From NCBI GenBank assembly GCA_030739735.1, contig JASLYQ010000002.1:1-64000 (forward strand): a stretch of 64,000 nt of DNA, written 5' to 3'. The notes under the pieces are model-generated. The model did no database searches. It was not told the DNA's origin and saw nothing but the letters and a program-made list of their open reading frames with translations. This DNA comes from Alphaproteobacteria bacterium. Lineage in GTDB: Bacteria > Pseudomonadota > Alphaproteobacteria > UBA7887. The translations under genes were made by a program, and so were the position numbers. Positions 53,444 through 61,334 of this stretch are shown here, piece after piece; positions within the stretch are counted from its first letter, which is position 1; every line of letters starts with the position of its first letter.

Positions 53444-54616
53444 CTAGAACGCGCAGCCGTTCGTCGGGTCCTGCATTGCAGGCAGACTCTCAATGACTTT
53501 CAGTTCCATGCCTTCCACACCCAGCCGGGTCTCGAAGATATGGATATCCTGGATGATGTTGTTAGTGGCAGGATCGATGCGTAACGTGCCGCGCGGCCCA
53601 GTGAACGAAACCGCGTGCATCGCCGAGACGAGCGCAGCGCGGTCTTCCGTATCGCCACCGCGCGCCCTCAGAGCCTCGACGATCAGTCGCGCCGTGTCGT
53701 AGCCCTGCACGGCAAACTCGGACGCGGTGCGGCCGTAAGCCTCGCGATAGGCCACCTGGAAGGCCGCGTTCTCTTCCGACTTGATGCCAGGCACATAATT
53801 GAGGATGCCTAGGATGCCCGCCGCGGCCTCGCCCTGCACATCCACGTAGAGCGGCGAGGTTAACCAGCCGGCACCAGAAAGCTGGATCGTCTTGTTGAGG
53901 CCAAACTCGTGATATTGCTTGACGAACTGTATCGCCTGGCCGCCGGCAAAGAAGGCAAAGACGGCGCTCGGGCCCGCCGCCTTGATTTGAGCCAGAAAGG
54001 GCCCAAAATCCTTGGTGCCTCGCAGCGGAGGAAAGGATTCGCCGACCACCGTGCCGCCGGCCGCCACATAGGTCTCGCGGAAGGCGTCCATCATTTGATG
54101 TCCGGCCGCATAATCGGCAGCGATGAGATAGATGCTGTCATAGCCACGCGCGACCATCCACGGCCCCATGCCGCGGGTGACCTGAGCGTTAGAGAACGAG
54201 GTCCTCAGCACCCAGGGGCTGCAGCGTTCTCCGGTAAGCACGTTGTTGCCCGCATTGGGGATGATCAGCGGCACCTCACGGCCGTGGACAAAGTCGCGCA
54301 AAGCATTAGCGACATTTGAGGCCACGGGACCGACGAGCAGGTTCACGTTGTCCTGAAACACGAGCTTCTTGGCCTTGGCGAGACCGGTATTTGGCTTGAC
54401 TTCGGAGTCCTCGGTCACGAGCTCGATCGGCCGTCCCGCGACTTCCAAACCGAAGGTGGCGAAGCCCAACTCCATGCCCTGGGTGATCTCGCTACCGAGG
54501 CTCGCATAGACGCCAGAATAGGGCAGGATGACGCCGATCCTGATGGGCTCCTCGGCCACTGCCGTCGCGGATACGCCCATCGCAGCTGCTGCCAGAAGAC
54601 ACATAATCCGCTTCAT
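53444..54616 (-). CDS. livK: Branched-chain-type ABC transporter substrate-binding protein LivK
   Basis: This 390-residue periplasmic binding protein has a signal peptide (MKRIMCLLAAAAMGVSA, cleavage near VAEE) and a Peripla_BP_6 fold: IRIGVILPYSGVYASLGSEI, LVGPVASNVANALRDF, YLIAADYAAGHQMMDAFRE and FAVQGYDTARLIVEAL. The many small and polar residues are more like the amide/aromatic-acid branch than classical Leu/Ile/Val binders, but that is an impression. It begins 12 bases after the LldD-family gene and is probably co-transcribed with it. Confidence 0.9.
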   Translation of the reverse strand: MKRIMCLLAAAAMGVSATAVAEEPIRIGVILPYSGVYASLGSEITQGMELGFATFGLEVAGRPIELVTEDSEVKPNTGLAKAKKLVFQDNVNLLVGPVASNVANALRDFVHGREVPLIIPNAGNNVLTGERCSPWVLRTSFSNAQVTRGMGPWMVARGYDSIYLIAADYAAGHQMMDAFRETYVAAGGTVVGESFPPLRGTKDFGPFLAQIKAAGPSAVFAFFAGGQAIQFVKQYHEFGLNKTIQLSGAGWLTSPLYVDVQGEAAAGILGILNYVPGIKSEENAAFQVAYREAYGRTASEFAVQGYDTARLIVEALRARGGDTEDRAALVSAMHAVSFTGPRGTLRIDPATNNIIQDIHIFETRLGVEGMELKVIESLPAMQDPTNGCAF

Positions 54617-54628
54617 GGTCACTCTCCT

Positions 54629-55789
54629 CTACACGCGCACCCGCAGATGCTGCGGGCCAAGCTCGGCGAGCTTGCTAACTCCGACCAAGGTCATATTACG
54701 ACGAATCTCATCCCTGAAAATCTGGAAAACGCGATCGGCGCCCGCTGGTCCCCCACCCGCCAGACCGAAAAGGAACGGCCGGCCCGTCATGCAGGCCTTG
54801 GCACCGAGGGCGACGGCCTTGAGGATATCAGTGCCACGGCGCACACCGCCGTCGAGAATGACCTCGGCCCGCCCGTCCACGGCCTCGACGATCTCCGGCA
54901 GCACGTCGATCGGCGCCGGCGCCTGATCGAGCTGGCGCCCACCGTGGTTCGAGACGATGATGGCGCTGAAGCCGAGGTCGACGGCGCGACGCGCATCCTC
55001 GGCGCAAAGCACGCCCTTAATCGCAAACGGGCCACCCCACTCCTCGATCATCCACGCCGCGTCATCCCATGACACCGACGGATCGAACTGGGAATCGATA
55101 AACCTGCTCATGGTCGTCAGGTCGTTGCTAACGGCTGAGTTCTCAATATTGGGAATAGAGACTTTTGGCGCCGTCAGATAATCGCGCCAGAACCAGGCGG
55201 GGTGGCGCAGAACGTCGAAAACAAGTTGCGGGCTCACCTTCAGCGGCAAGCCGAACTGATTGCGAAAATCGCGCTCGCGCTTACCGAGAACCGGCACGTC
55301 GACGGTCAGGCAGAGCGCCTTATAGCCGGCTTCGCGGCAGCGGCAGATATATTCGCCAGTGAGCGAGCGATCGCGCCAAACGTAGATCTGGAACCACATG
55401 GCGCCATCGGGACCAGCTGCGACCGCCGCATCCTCAATGCTGGTTGAAGCGCCGGTCGAGAGCGTGTAGATCGAGCCAGCCCGCGCCGCGGCAGCGGCCA
55501 ACGCACCCTCCCCTTCGCGCCGGAACAAGGCCACGATACCAGTCGGCGAGACGATCAGCGGCAAGTCGATGCGCCGGCCCATCACCTCCGCGCCGATATC
55601 AACGGAATCCAGCCCAGCAAGCATTCGCGGCACCAGGTCGTAGCGTCCGAAGCCAGAGCTGTTGTGGCGCAGCGATATCTCGTCCTCGGCTGCGCCATCG
55701 GCAAAATCGAATATGGCCCGCGGCAGGCGACGCTTGGCGAGCGCGCGCAGGTCCGATACCGCAGGGCAGTTATCTACGGGATTGGATAT
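54629..55789 (-). CDS. FMN-dependent alpha-hydroxy-acid dehydrogenase/oxidase (LldD family); no standard start codon found
   Basis: The FMN barrel is clear: RMLAGLDSVDIGAEVMGR, PTGIVALFRREGEGALA, YTLSTGASTSIEDAA, WFQIYVWRDR, and the catalytic base in IVSNHGGRQLD with following RRGTDILKA. The first canonical start is GTG 55633. However, the conserved N-terminus continues in frame for 52 codons upstream (NPVDNCPAVSDLRALAKRR, then LPRAIFDFADGAAEDE), back to ATATCC at 55787-55789. At that point relatives normally have ATG-Ser. No ATG, GTG or TTG occurs in frame before the preceding stop. I give the end at the ATA, which may be a non-standard start, a mutated start, or an assembly error. It likely oxidises a 2-hydroxy acid imported by the adjacent transporter. 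Confidence 0.8.
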   Translation of the reverse strand: MSNPVDNCPAVSDLRALAKRRLPRAIFDFADGAAEDEISLRHNSSGFGRYDLVPRMLAGLDSVDIGAEVMGRRIDLPLIVSPTGIVALFRREGEGALAAAAARAGSIYTLSTGASTSIEDAAVAAGPDGAMWFQIYVWRDRSLTGEYICRCREAGYKALCLTVDVPVLGKRERDFRNQFGLPLKVSPQLVFDVLRHPAWFWRDYLTAPKVSIPNIENSAVSNDLTTMSRFIDSQFDPSVSWDDAAWMIEEWGGPFAIKGVLCAEDARRAVDLGFSAIIVSNHGGRQLDQAPAPIDVLPEIVEAVDGRAEVILDGGVRRGTDILKAVALGAKACMTGRPFLFGLAGGGPAGADRVFQIFRDEIRRNMTLVGVSKLAELGPQHLRVRV

Positions 55790-55914
55790 GGTACCGGTCT
55801 CCGGGTGGCGCGGCCTGGCCGCGAAAGCGCGCGACTTTAGCCCAGTCGTCGTCCCCCAATCAAGCGACGATGATTGGTGTCATACCGCTTTCTTGACCGT
55901 GGAATGGTGATATG

Positions 55915-55945
55915 ATTTCCCTAAATTTTCGGATATTTAGGAAAT
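55915..55945 (+). promoter_or_regulatory. Hairpin that would sequester the ribosome site of the AT-rich gene
   Basis: ATTTCCCTAAAT (55915-55926) pairs with ATTTAGGAAAT (55935-55945), with a single bulged C and an eight-base loop. The right arm holds the AGGAAA Shine-Dalgarno, five to six bases before ATG 55951. It could act as a translational switch (thermometer-like) or as a DNA operator. This is inference from sequence only. Confidence 0.45.
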
Positions 55946-55950
55946 GTTAG

Positions 55951-56424
55951 ATGAAATTATCCGCAGCACTTTTGCTATTCTACTTTTCTGTCCAGACTGC
56001 GATGGCGCAAGTGCCTCCCTTGGTAGGATACGCCTTGGTTTGTTTGCATCCGGATGCAAAGACCAGTTTTGAAATAGAGTCTGTCCCTCATGAGTATGTT
56101 TCAAAGAACGGTGAATTTCTTGGGCAAATATATAAATTCTATATTGATCATGTCGAAGGGTTTCGGGATTGGGAAAGGGGCTGGGAGATATTAGGGAAAA
56201 AAACTCACTACAAAGAAATGAAAAATCAATGGGTTTGGTCGTTAACTTATTTAGGAGGGATGGGGGGATATTATGAGGAGCACTGGTTAAGTAAAGATAC
56301 GCAGAAACTTACAACTTACGTCGGCTCCTATCCGCCTACTGATCTAACAGAAGAACCTTCCAAATATTGTCAACTTGCAAGTTTTAATGGGGTTGACGAA
56401 ATTTTGAGAAATTTATCTCGGTGA
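55951..56424 (+). CDS. AT-rich gene for an exported protein of unknown function
   Basis: The 157-residue protein has a signal peptide (MKLSAALLLFYFSVQTAMAQ, cleavage after AMA), then a mature part of about 137 residues rich in Tyr and Trp (WGYYEEHW-like segments such as GGMGGYYEEHW) and two cysteines (LVCLHPDAK and KYCQLAS), which may form a disulfide. The codons are markedly A/T-ended compared with every neighbour, which points to recent acquisition. No family was recognised. It stands alone between the LldD-family gene (divergent) and the carbamoyltransferase fusion. Confidence 0.7.
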   Translation: MKLSAALLLFYFSVQTAMAQVPPLVGYALVCLHPDAKTSFEIESVPHEYVSKNGEFLGQIYKFYIDHVEGFRDWERGWEILGKKTHYKEMKNQWVWSLTYLGGMGGYYEEHWLSKDTQKLTTYVGSYPPTDLTEEPSKYCQLASFNGVDEILRNLSR

Positions 56425-56927
56425 CTTCTGTAATTTAGATGCTCCCTAAAATTCTTGGTGGAAAGGATTTCGGGAATCCCTAAATGGAGCTACCGAAGCA
56501 AGAGGAATGGTCATGGGTCTCTATCGCCGTGATGGGATAGGGACGGTGTCCGGGTGACCTGAGCTGACCTGGGCCCCTTGTAATAAAGAGTAAAGGCAGT
56601 CGTCACATTCGAGCCCGCCTGAACAACTCCAAGACAAGAGACTTAAATCCCGAGATAAACCCCTCTCTCTAGCCGCTTGTTGAATCACTCAAGCACGGTT
56701 TCGGCATCTGTCCCGGTAAGATCACTGCAGCGAGGACCTTTCGCGTCGTCTGCATCGACTCGCCGACCCCTGACGATATGGATGCCGCTATCGCTATCGC
56801 GATCGTGGCCACGGCTCTCGGGGAAATCGGCGTCTCAGCACCCTAATTAAGACTGCTTTGTGACAGCCGTCACTCCTCCATCACGCCCTTCGGGATATCT
56901 GCAATCCCAACTTTTAGGAGATTCGGG
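56425..56927. other. Intergenic stretch upstream of the carbamoyltransferase fusion
   Basis: No gene was found. It contains two further TCCCTAAA copies (56443-56450 and 56477-56484), a GCTCC/GGAGC dyad (56441-56490), a short open tail (MDAAIAIAIVATALGEIG, ending TAA near 56846) and a GTGAC-N4-GTCAC dyad at 56860-56873. TTAGGAG near 56908 is the ribosome site of the next gene. Confidence 0.4.
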
Positions 56928-57428
56928 ATGGACGAGTTTCATATGGGTATCAACCTCGGGCATGATCGCTCCGTGGCCGTGGTCAGAAATGGCGAGATTC
57001 TAGTCGCAATCGAGCAGGAACGTCTCGACCGCGTCAAACACAGCGTGGGTTTTCTGATGCAGACCCCACATGCACTGGAGCAAATCCAGGTTCCCGGTGA
57101 GTGCATTCGCTACTGCCTGGACACCCTGGGGGTGCCCCTGGCTGAGATGGCAACCATCACCGCCAACATGCCAGGGATCGACCACGGTCCTGCCATCCTC
57201 CAGGGAAAATTTTCCAGGGACATCTCCGGGCAAGTCCGGACCGTCCCCAGTCACCATCTTGCCCACGCCTATTCGGCCTACTGGCCCTCTGGATTCGAGG
57301 ACGCCCTGGTGCTCGTGGCCGATGGCAGCGGCTCCTCCTTCCGCTCCGATGAAGGACGGTTATGCACCGAGGCCACGAGCCTGTATGTGGCCCGAAGAGG
57401 ACGTCTCGAGCCGCTTCACCTTGAGTGA
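56928..57428 (+). CDS. Carbamoyltransferase, N-terminal piece (stops at an in-frame TGA)
   Basis: This is the opening 166 codons of a NodU/CmcH-type O-carbamoyltransferase. It shows MGINLGHDRSVAVVRNGEIL, the iron-binding SHHLAHAYSAYWPSGFE with His109, and LVLVADGSGSSF, all from the Kae1-like ASKHA domain that makes and transfers the carbamoyl-adenylate. TTAGGAG gives a good ribosome site. TGA at 57426-57428 then interrupts the frame in a poorly conserved loop; the same frame continues as the next entry with no other stop. The TGA most simply came from CGA. Alone, this piece would not be active. Confidence 0.75.
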   Translation: MDEFHMGINLGHDRSVAVVRNGEILVAIEQERLDRVKHSVGFLMQTPHALEQIQVPGECIRYCLDTLGVPLAEMATITANMPGIDHGPAILQGKFSRDISGQVRTVPSHHLAHAYSAYWPSGFEDALVLVADGSGSSFRSDEGRLCTEATSLYVARRGRLEPLHLE

Positions 57429-57467
57429 GTTCAAGCCCACCTAGCTGACCTGTCAACTCTTGGTTTT

Positions 57468-60326
57468 GTGTTTGAGCACGTCGCCCGCAAGGCGGGCTTG
57501 GTCACCACCGCCGGGCCGAACGTCCGCTTCGCGGAAGCAGGAAAGCTGATGGGTCTGGCGGCCTACGGTGGCCCCCAGACAAACTGGATGCGTTGGTTCC
57601 AGCCGGTGGACGGTGCGCCCCGAGTGACCGTATCAGCCTACGACATCTTCCTGGAAATAGCTGCCCTCGAGAAGCGCTACGACAACGGTGAGGGCAAGGC
57701 CTACTTCCGACCGTGGCTGGTGGACCTTGCCCACAAAGTCCAGCAGGAGCTCGAGGACGCCCTGGTACATATCGTCGATGTCGCCCTTGAGCAGACCGGC
57801 CTCCGGCACCTCTGCATGGCTGGGGGGATCGCGCTCAACTCCGTCGCTAATTACCACATCCTCCGGAGTTGCCCACTCGATGACATCTTCACCTTCCCCG
57901 CCGCGGGTGATAACGGCATTGCTGCAGGGTGTGCCCTGTGGGCCTACAGCAACCTCGAGGGAGGGACCCAGCGCTCGCGTCTACGCACCGCAACGCTCGG
58001 GAGAGCTCCTGCCGAGGAGGAGAGCGCCGAGGCCATCAAAGGCTACGAGGATCTACTGGTCGTGGAGAAACTCGAGCCGGAAGGGATGATAGACACCGTT
58101 GCTGCCGCCCTGGCCCAGGGGAGCATTGTTGCGCGGTTTGAGGGCGGTTGCGAATTTGGCCCAAGGGCCCTCGGCCACCGCTCCATTCTCGCTGATCCCA
58201 TCTTCCCCCGGATGAAGGATGTCATCAACGCGCGAGTAAAATTTCGGGAGGCCTTCCGTCCCTTCGCCCCGGTTATCCCCCTGGAGAGGGCTAATGAGGT
58301 GTTCGTCCTGGACACCGAGAGCCCTTTCATGTTGTTGGTGGCGGAGATCCGCCACGAATTCCGCACCGTTCTGCCGGCCATTACTCACGCCGATGGAACA
58401 GGTCGAGTTCAGACTTGTACCCGGGAGGACAACCCATTCTTCGCGACATTGTGCGAAGCCCTCTCTGAACGACGAGGGGGGCCGCCGGTGCTACTCAACA
58501 CAAGCTTCAACGTGGCCGGTCAGCCCATCGTCGAGACACCCGCAGAGGCCATTGCGACCTTCCTTCAGACTGACATCGACTACCTTTCACTGGGCGACCG
58601 ATGGATTCGCCGTCGCCATACTCCGGTCAAAGGCTACGCGGCCCACGAGGCAACGCTAGTGGACGAAGTTCTGCCCCAGGGGCTGCCGTCCGGACAACCA
58701 TCGGTACTCTCCCTGATGGAAGCGCTCGATCGGGCGCTTTTCCATGGAGTTCAGACACCACACTGGAGCACTGAGGAGCTGGTCACCCTCGCCGCAGAAG
58801 GCGGGCGCTTCAAGGAGACCAGCCGCCTATTCCCTGATACTGGCTTCGTGGCACCGCTGCAGACCGAGCTTGGACCTAACGCAGTGCTGATTGCGGATCC
58901 CATCGGCGCCTCCTCCCTGGTCGATCCTACCGACCGACTGCCGCCCGTGCGTTTGAACCGCGACCAACTGGAGCTGCTGCTTGCCGCGCGATACGACCCC
59001 GCCAAGTTTGGCGAGCAGCTGAGGATCGCGCTTGGTTATGGGCCGCGGGAACTCGACGATGCGTTCCAGGCATTACAGCAGGAGACCGTCCACTTCGGTG
59101 TAACCATCGACGAACGCTGGCTGGCAGGCGCGCAATCCGACGATAAGCCCATCCTCACGCCGGTTGACCGGACCCTGGCCCCCTTCGCCAACCCGGACTT
59201 CCGGCTCGATGGTGTACTGACTACCTTGGCCCTGGCCCTTCGTGGCCATGACTATACCGAGTCTACCATTACCAGGCTGCTGGGTGTGGAATCGCTGCAA
59301 CGGATTGAGCCCACCCACCTGCGCTACTACGACGCCCACCACTTGACCCAGACCCCACTCGCGGATCTCATCCGCCTGTTTTTGCTGAGGGGGCAGCTGC
59401 CGGCAGAGCGAGTTTCCGCCATCCTTGGCGCACAAGTCTCCACCCGCCTTGTCGATCTGCATGTGCTCAGGGTGATCGACGGACACGTCTGGTCCGATGT
59501 CGACCTGTATTGCTCCGGCGGCATGGTCTTTGCGACAGACCATAGGTACATGCTCCTCGACGGTGACCAGCTGGACGAAGACCCGGTGATGTATATCGGG
59601 ATGGACAGCCACGGTCTCGTGCAGACGGCCCCCCGCACACCGTGTAACCGTCTGCTCGACCTCTGTTGCGGGTCCGGCATCCAGGGCATCGTCGCCAGCC
59701 GATACGCCGCCAATGTCGTGGCGGTAGATCTGAACCCGCGCGCGGTGCGCTTCGCTCGATTCAACGCCCAACTCAATGGACTCCGCGCCTACGAAGTCCG
59801 GCTCGGCAATCTCTACGAGCCAGTCGCGGGCGAAAGGTTCGATGTTGTCCTAGCCAATCCTCCTTTTGTTCCCAGTCCCGAGATGGGCCTGCGTTTTCGA
59901 GATGGAGGTGCCAGCGGGGAGTCCCTATTGCGCCAGATCGTCGCCGGTGCAACCGAGCATCTCAAGGCTCGGGGCCGTATCTGCATCGTCACCGACCTCG
60001 TCGACGTTGATTCCTACGAGGACAAGCTTCGTGCCTGGTGGGGTCCGGAGTCGCACGAGGCGCTAGTGCTCAAGACCGCGGATCGGGATGAGATTCTTTT
60101 CTCGGTTCCTCATTGCCACGCGCCCTTTGCTCAGACCTTCGAAGATTACAACCATGCGCTCGATAGGTGGGTCAGCAACTTCCGGAGCACAGAGCTTCGA
60201 AAAGTCAACTTCGGTTACCTGTTTCTCTGGCGTATGGCCGCCGGACCCGACAGCGCCATCACTGTCCGCACTATCCACAATCCTGCGCGGCCCATGCACA
60301 TGGAGATTTCCCACTGGTACTACTAG
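57468..60326 (+). CDS. Carbamoyltransferase (rest of catalytic domain and C-terminal domain) fused to a SAM-dependent methyltransferase
   Basis: It continues the previous frame; the codons 57429-57467 are also open (VQAHLADLSTLGF). In joined numbering, residues about 168-400 finish the ASKHA domain (KLMGLAAYG, LCMAGGIALNSVANYHIL). Residues about 400-570 are the carbamoyltransferase C-terminal domain (EGGCEFGPRALGHRSILADP, LNTSFNVAGQPIVETP). Residues about 575-760 are unassigned. Residues about 760-890 resemble the helical DUF7059-type N-domain of actinobacterial-style methyltransferases. Residues about 890-1100 form a class I methyltransferase with LLDLCCGSGIQG and NPPF at 977-980. The NPPF motif suggests N-methylation of an amide, amine or base. 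The 953-codon piece could start at GTG 57468 but would lack the HHxxHA site. A role in tailoring a small molecule is inference. It stops at TAG. Confidence 0.8.
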   Translation: MFEHVARKAGLVTTAGPNVRFAEAGKLMGLAAYGGPQTNWMRWFQPVDGAPRVTVSAYDIFLEIAALEKRYDNGEGKAYFRPWLVDLAHKVQQELEDALVHIVDVALEQTGLRHLCMAGGIALNSVANYHILRSCPLDDIFTFPAAGDNGIAAGCALWAYSNLEGGTQRSRLRTATLGRAPAEEESAEAIKGYEDLLVVEKLEPEGMIDTVAAALAQGSIVARFEGGCEFGPRALGHRSILADPIFPRMKDVINARVKFREAFRPFAPVIPLERANEVFVLDTESPFMLLVAEIRHEFRTVLPAITHADGTGRVQTCTREDNPFFATLCEALSERRGGPPVLLNTSFNVAGQPIVETPAEAIATFLQTDIDYLSLGDRWIRRRHTPVKGYAAHEATLVDEVLPQGLPSGQPSVLSLMEALDRALFHGVQTPHWSTEELVTLAAEGGRFKETSRLFPDTGFVAPLQTELGPNAVLIADPIGASSLVDPTDRLPPVRLNRDQLELLLAARYDPAKFGEQLRIALGYGPRELDDAFQALQQETVHFGVTIDERWLAGAQSDDKPILTPVDRTLAPFANPDFRLDGVLTTLALALRGHDYTESTITRLLGVESLQRIEPTHLRYYDAHHLTQTPLADLIRLFLLRGQLPAERVSAILGAQVSTRLVDLHVLRVIDGHVWSDVDLYCSGGMVFATDHRYMLLDGDQLDEDPVMYIGMDSHGLVQTAPRTPCNRLLDLCCGSGIQGIVASRYAANVVAVDLNPRAVRFARFNAQLNGLRAYEVRLGNLYEPVAGERFDVVLANPPFVPSPEMGLRFRDGGASGESLLRQIVAGATEHLKARGRICIVTDLVDVDSYEDKLRAWWGPESHEALVLKTADRDEILFSVPHCHAPFAQTFEDYNHALDRWVSNFRSTELRKVNFGYLFLWRMAAGPDSAITVRTIHNPARPMHMEISHWYY

Positions 60327-60716
60327 CAGCAGCGCTGGCACGCCCAAGATGCAGCCAAAGCCCATGTCTGTTTGCACCCAGATGCTCGGCTTCAGCACAC
60401 CCATGGGCCAGATGGATCAAACCCGGCCTATGCCCTTTCTGTTCCGGGCAACGATTTCTACACCACCTACACGCTCACTCCCCGCACCTACGAAGAACTT
60501 TGCCATATCGCCCGGGTATCCCCGCGTCGCGGTGAGGCTCATCTTGCAGAGTCCCGATGGCTCCATCGGCTTCATCGCCGGGGCCTGGTGCGCTTGGAGA
60601 ACCGCGCTTCAGGCCCAAGGGTGTCGGCGGTGCCGATGGCACCAGCCGACGAAATTGACATCGTCGAGCATGCGACGAAGACGACGCCAACCTGTCTAAC
60701 GTCCTACCTAACATGA
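60327..60716 (+). other. Open continuation in the same frame beyond the amber stop
   Basis: After TAG at 60324-60326 the same frame stays open for 129 codons: QQRWHAQDAAKAHV, NPAYALSVPGNDFYTTYTLT, PRTYEELCHIARVSP, ending at TGA 60714-60716. The composition looks protein-like in its first half. Possible meanings are a former C-terminal extension, readthrough, or a separate small ORF (TTG 60372). No family was recognised. Confidence 0.3.
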
Positions 60717-61334
60717 GTTCTGGAGAACTCGCCACCCACACCTTTCTCCCCTCTGCTAAGGCTTGGTGGTGAATCTAGAGTAAACACTCATTTATCTACA
60801 TAACTAATACTGTAGCATGCGTTAATTTTATCCACGGCTGTGACCCGGCGAACGGCATCTATAGCCGCGCCAAGATGGAGTTTCACTGGCTCTATCTGCA
60901 GCAATAGTGCGCTCGCCTGCAAGCGCTCTGGTTCGAGCCGGCGTTCACAAGTTTTAGATCACACAGAAAATTTTTCGAGGTCGTGTGAGTTAGACCCTCG
61001 TCTCGATTAACATCGCCGAAACTGCCGAGAATCGGAGATTAGGTCGTGGAAAAGATGGCCATGAGAAGGTGGGGCACGACCAAAATCTCGATACCGTCCT
61101 CGACCGGCGACCAGCTGAGGACGGTGTTACAGCCCAACCACCAGACATTGTGAGGCCTCGCCTAAAGCCTATCGAGCAAAGTATCCGTAATGGCGCTGTT
61201 TTTGATCCTATCCATAGGCCCATGTTACGCATCTATGGTCCACCTGGGAAAGTCTTCTGCCCATCACCCTACCACTTGCAATTGCCGGTCCGTATTAGGC
61301 AGTGTAGGGCGTTTCAGCGAGACGGAGGGCCCAT
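60717..61334. other. Non-coding stretch with a possible paralogous gene tail
   Basis: Mostly gene-free, with an AT-rich segment near 60770-60830. A frame ending at TAG 60905-60907 reads FIHGCDPANGIYSRAKMEFH and then WLYLQQ, reminiscent of the fusion protein's own end (IHNPARPMHMEISHWYY). A dyad TCACAC/GTGTGA lies near 60960-60987. The open frame 61069-61377 resembles nothing known. GGAGG before 61335 belongs to the next gene. Confidence 0.3.

Noticed and set aside
57426-57428. Selenocysteine at the in-frame TGA of the carbamoyltransferase
   Set aside because: The position is a variable loop with no redox role in the family, and no convincing SECIS hairpin follows the codon.
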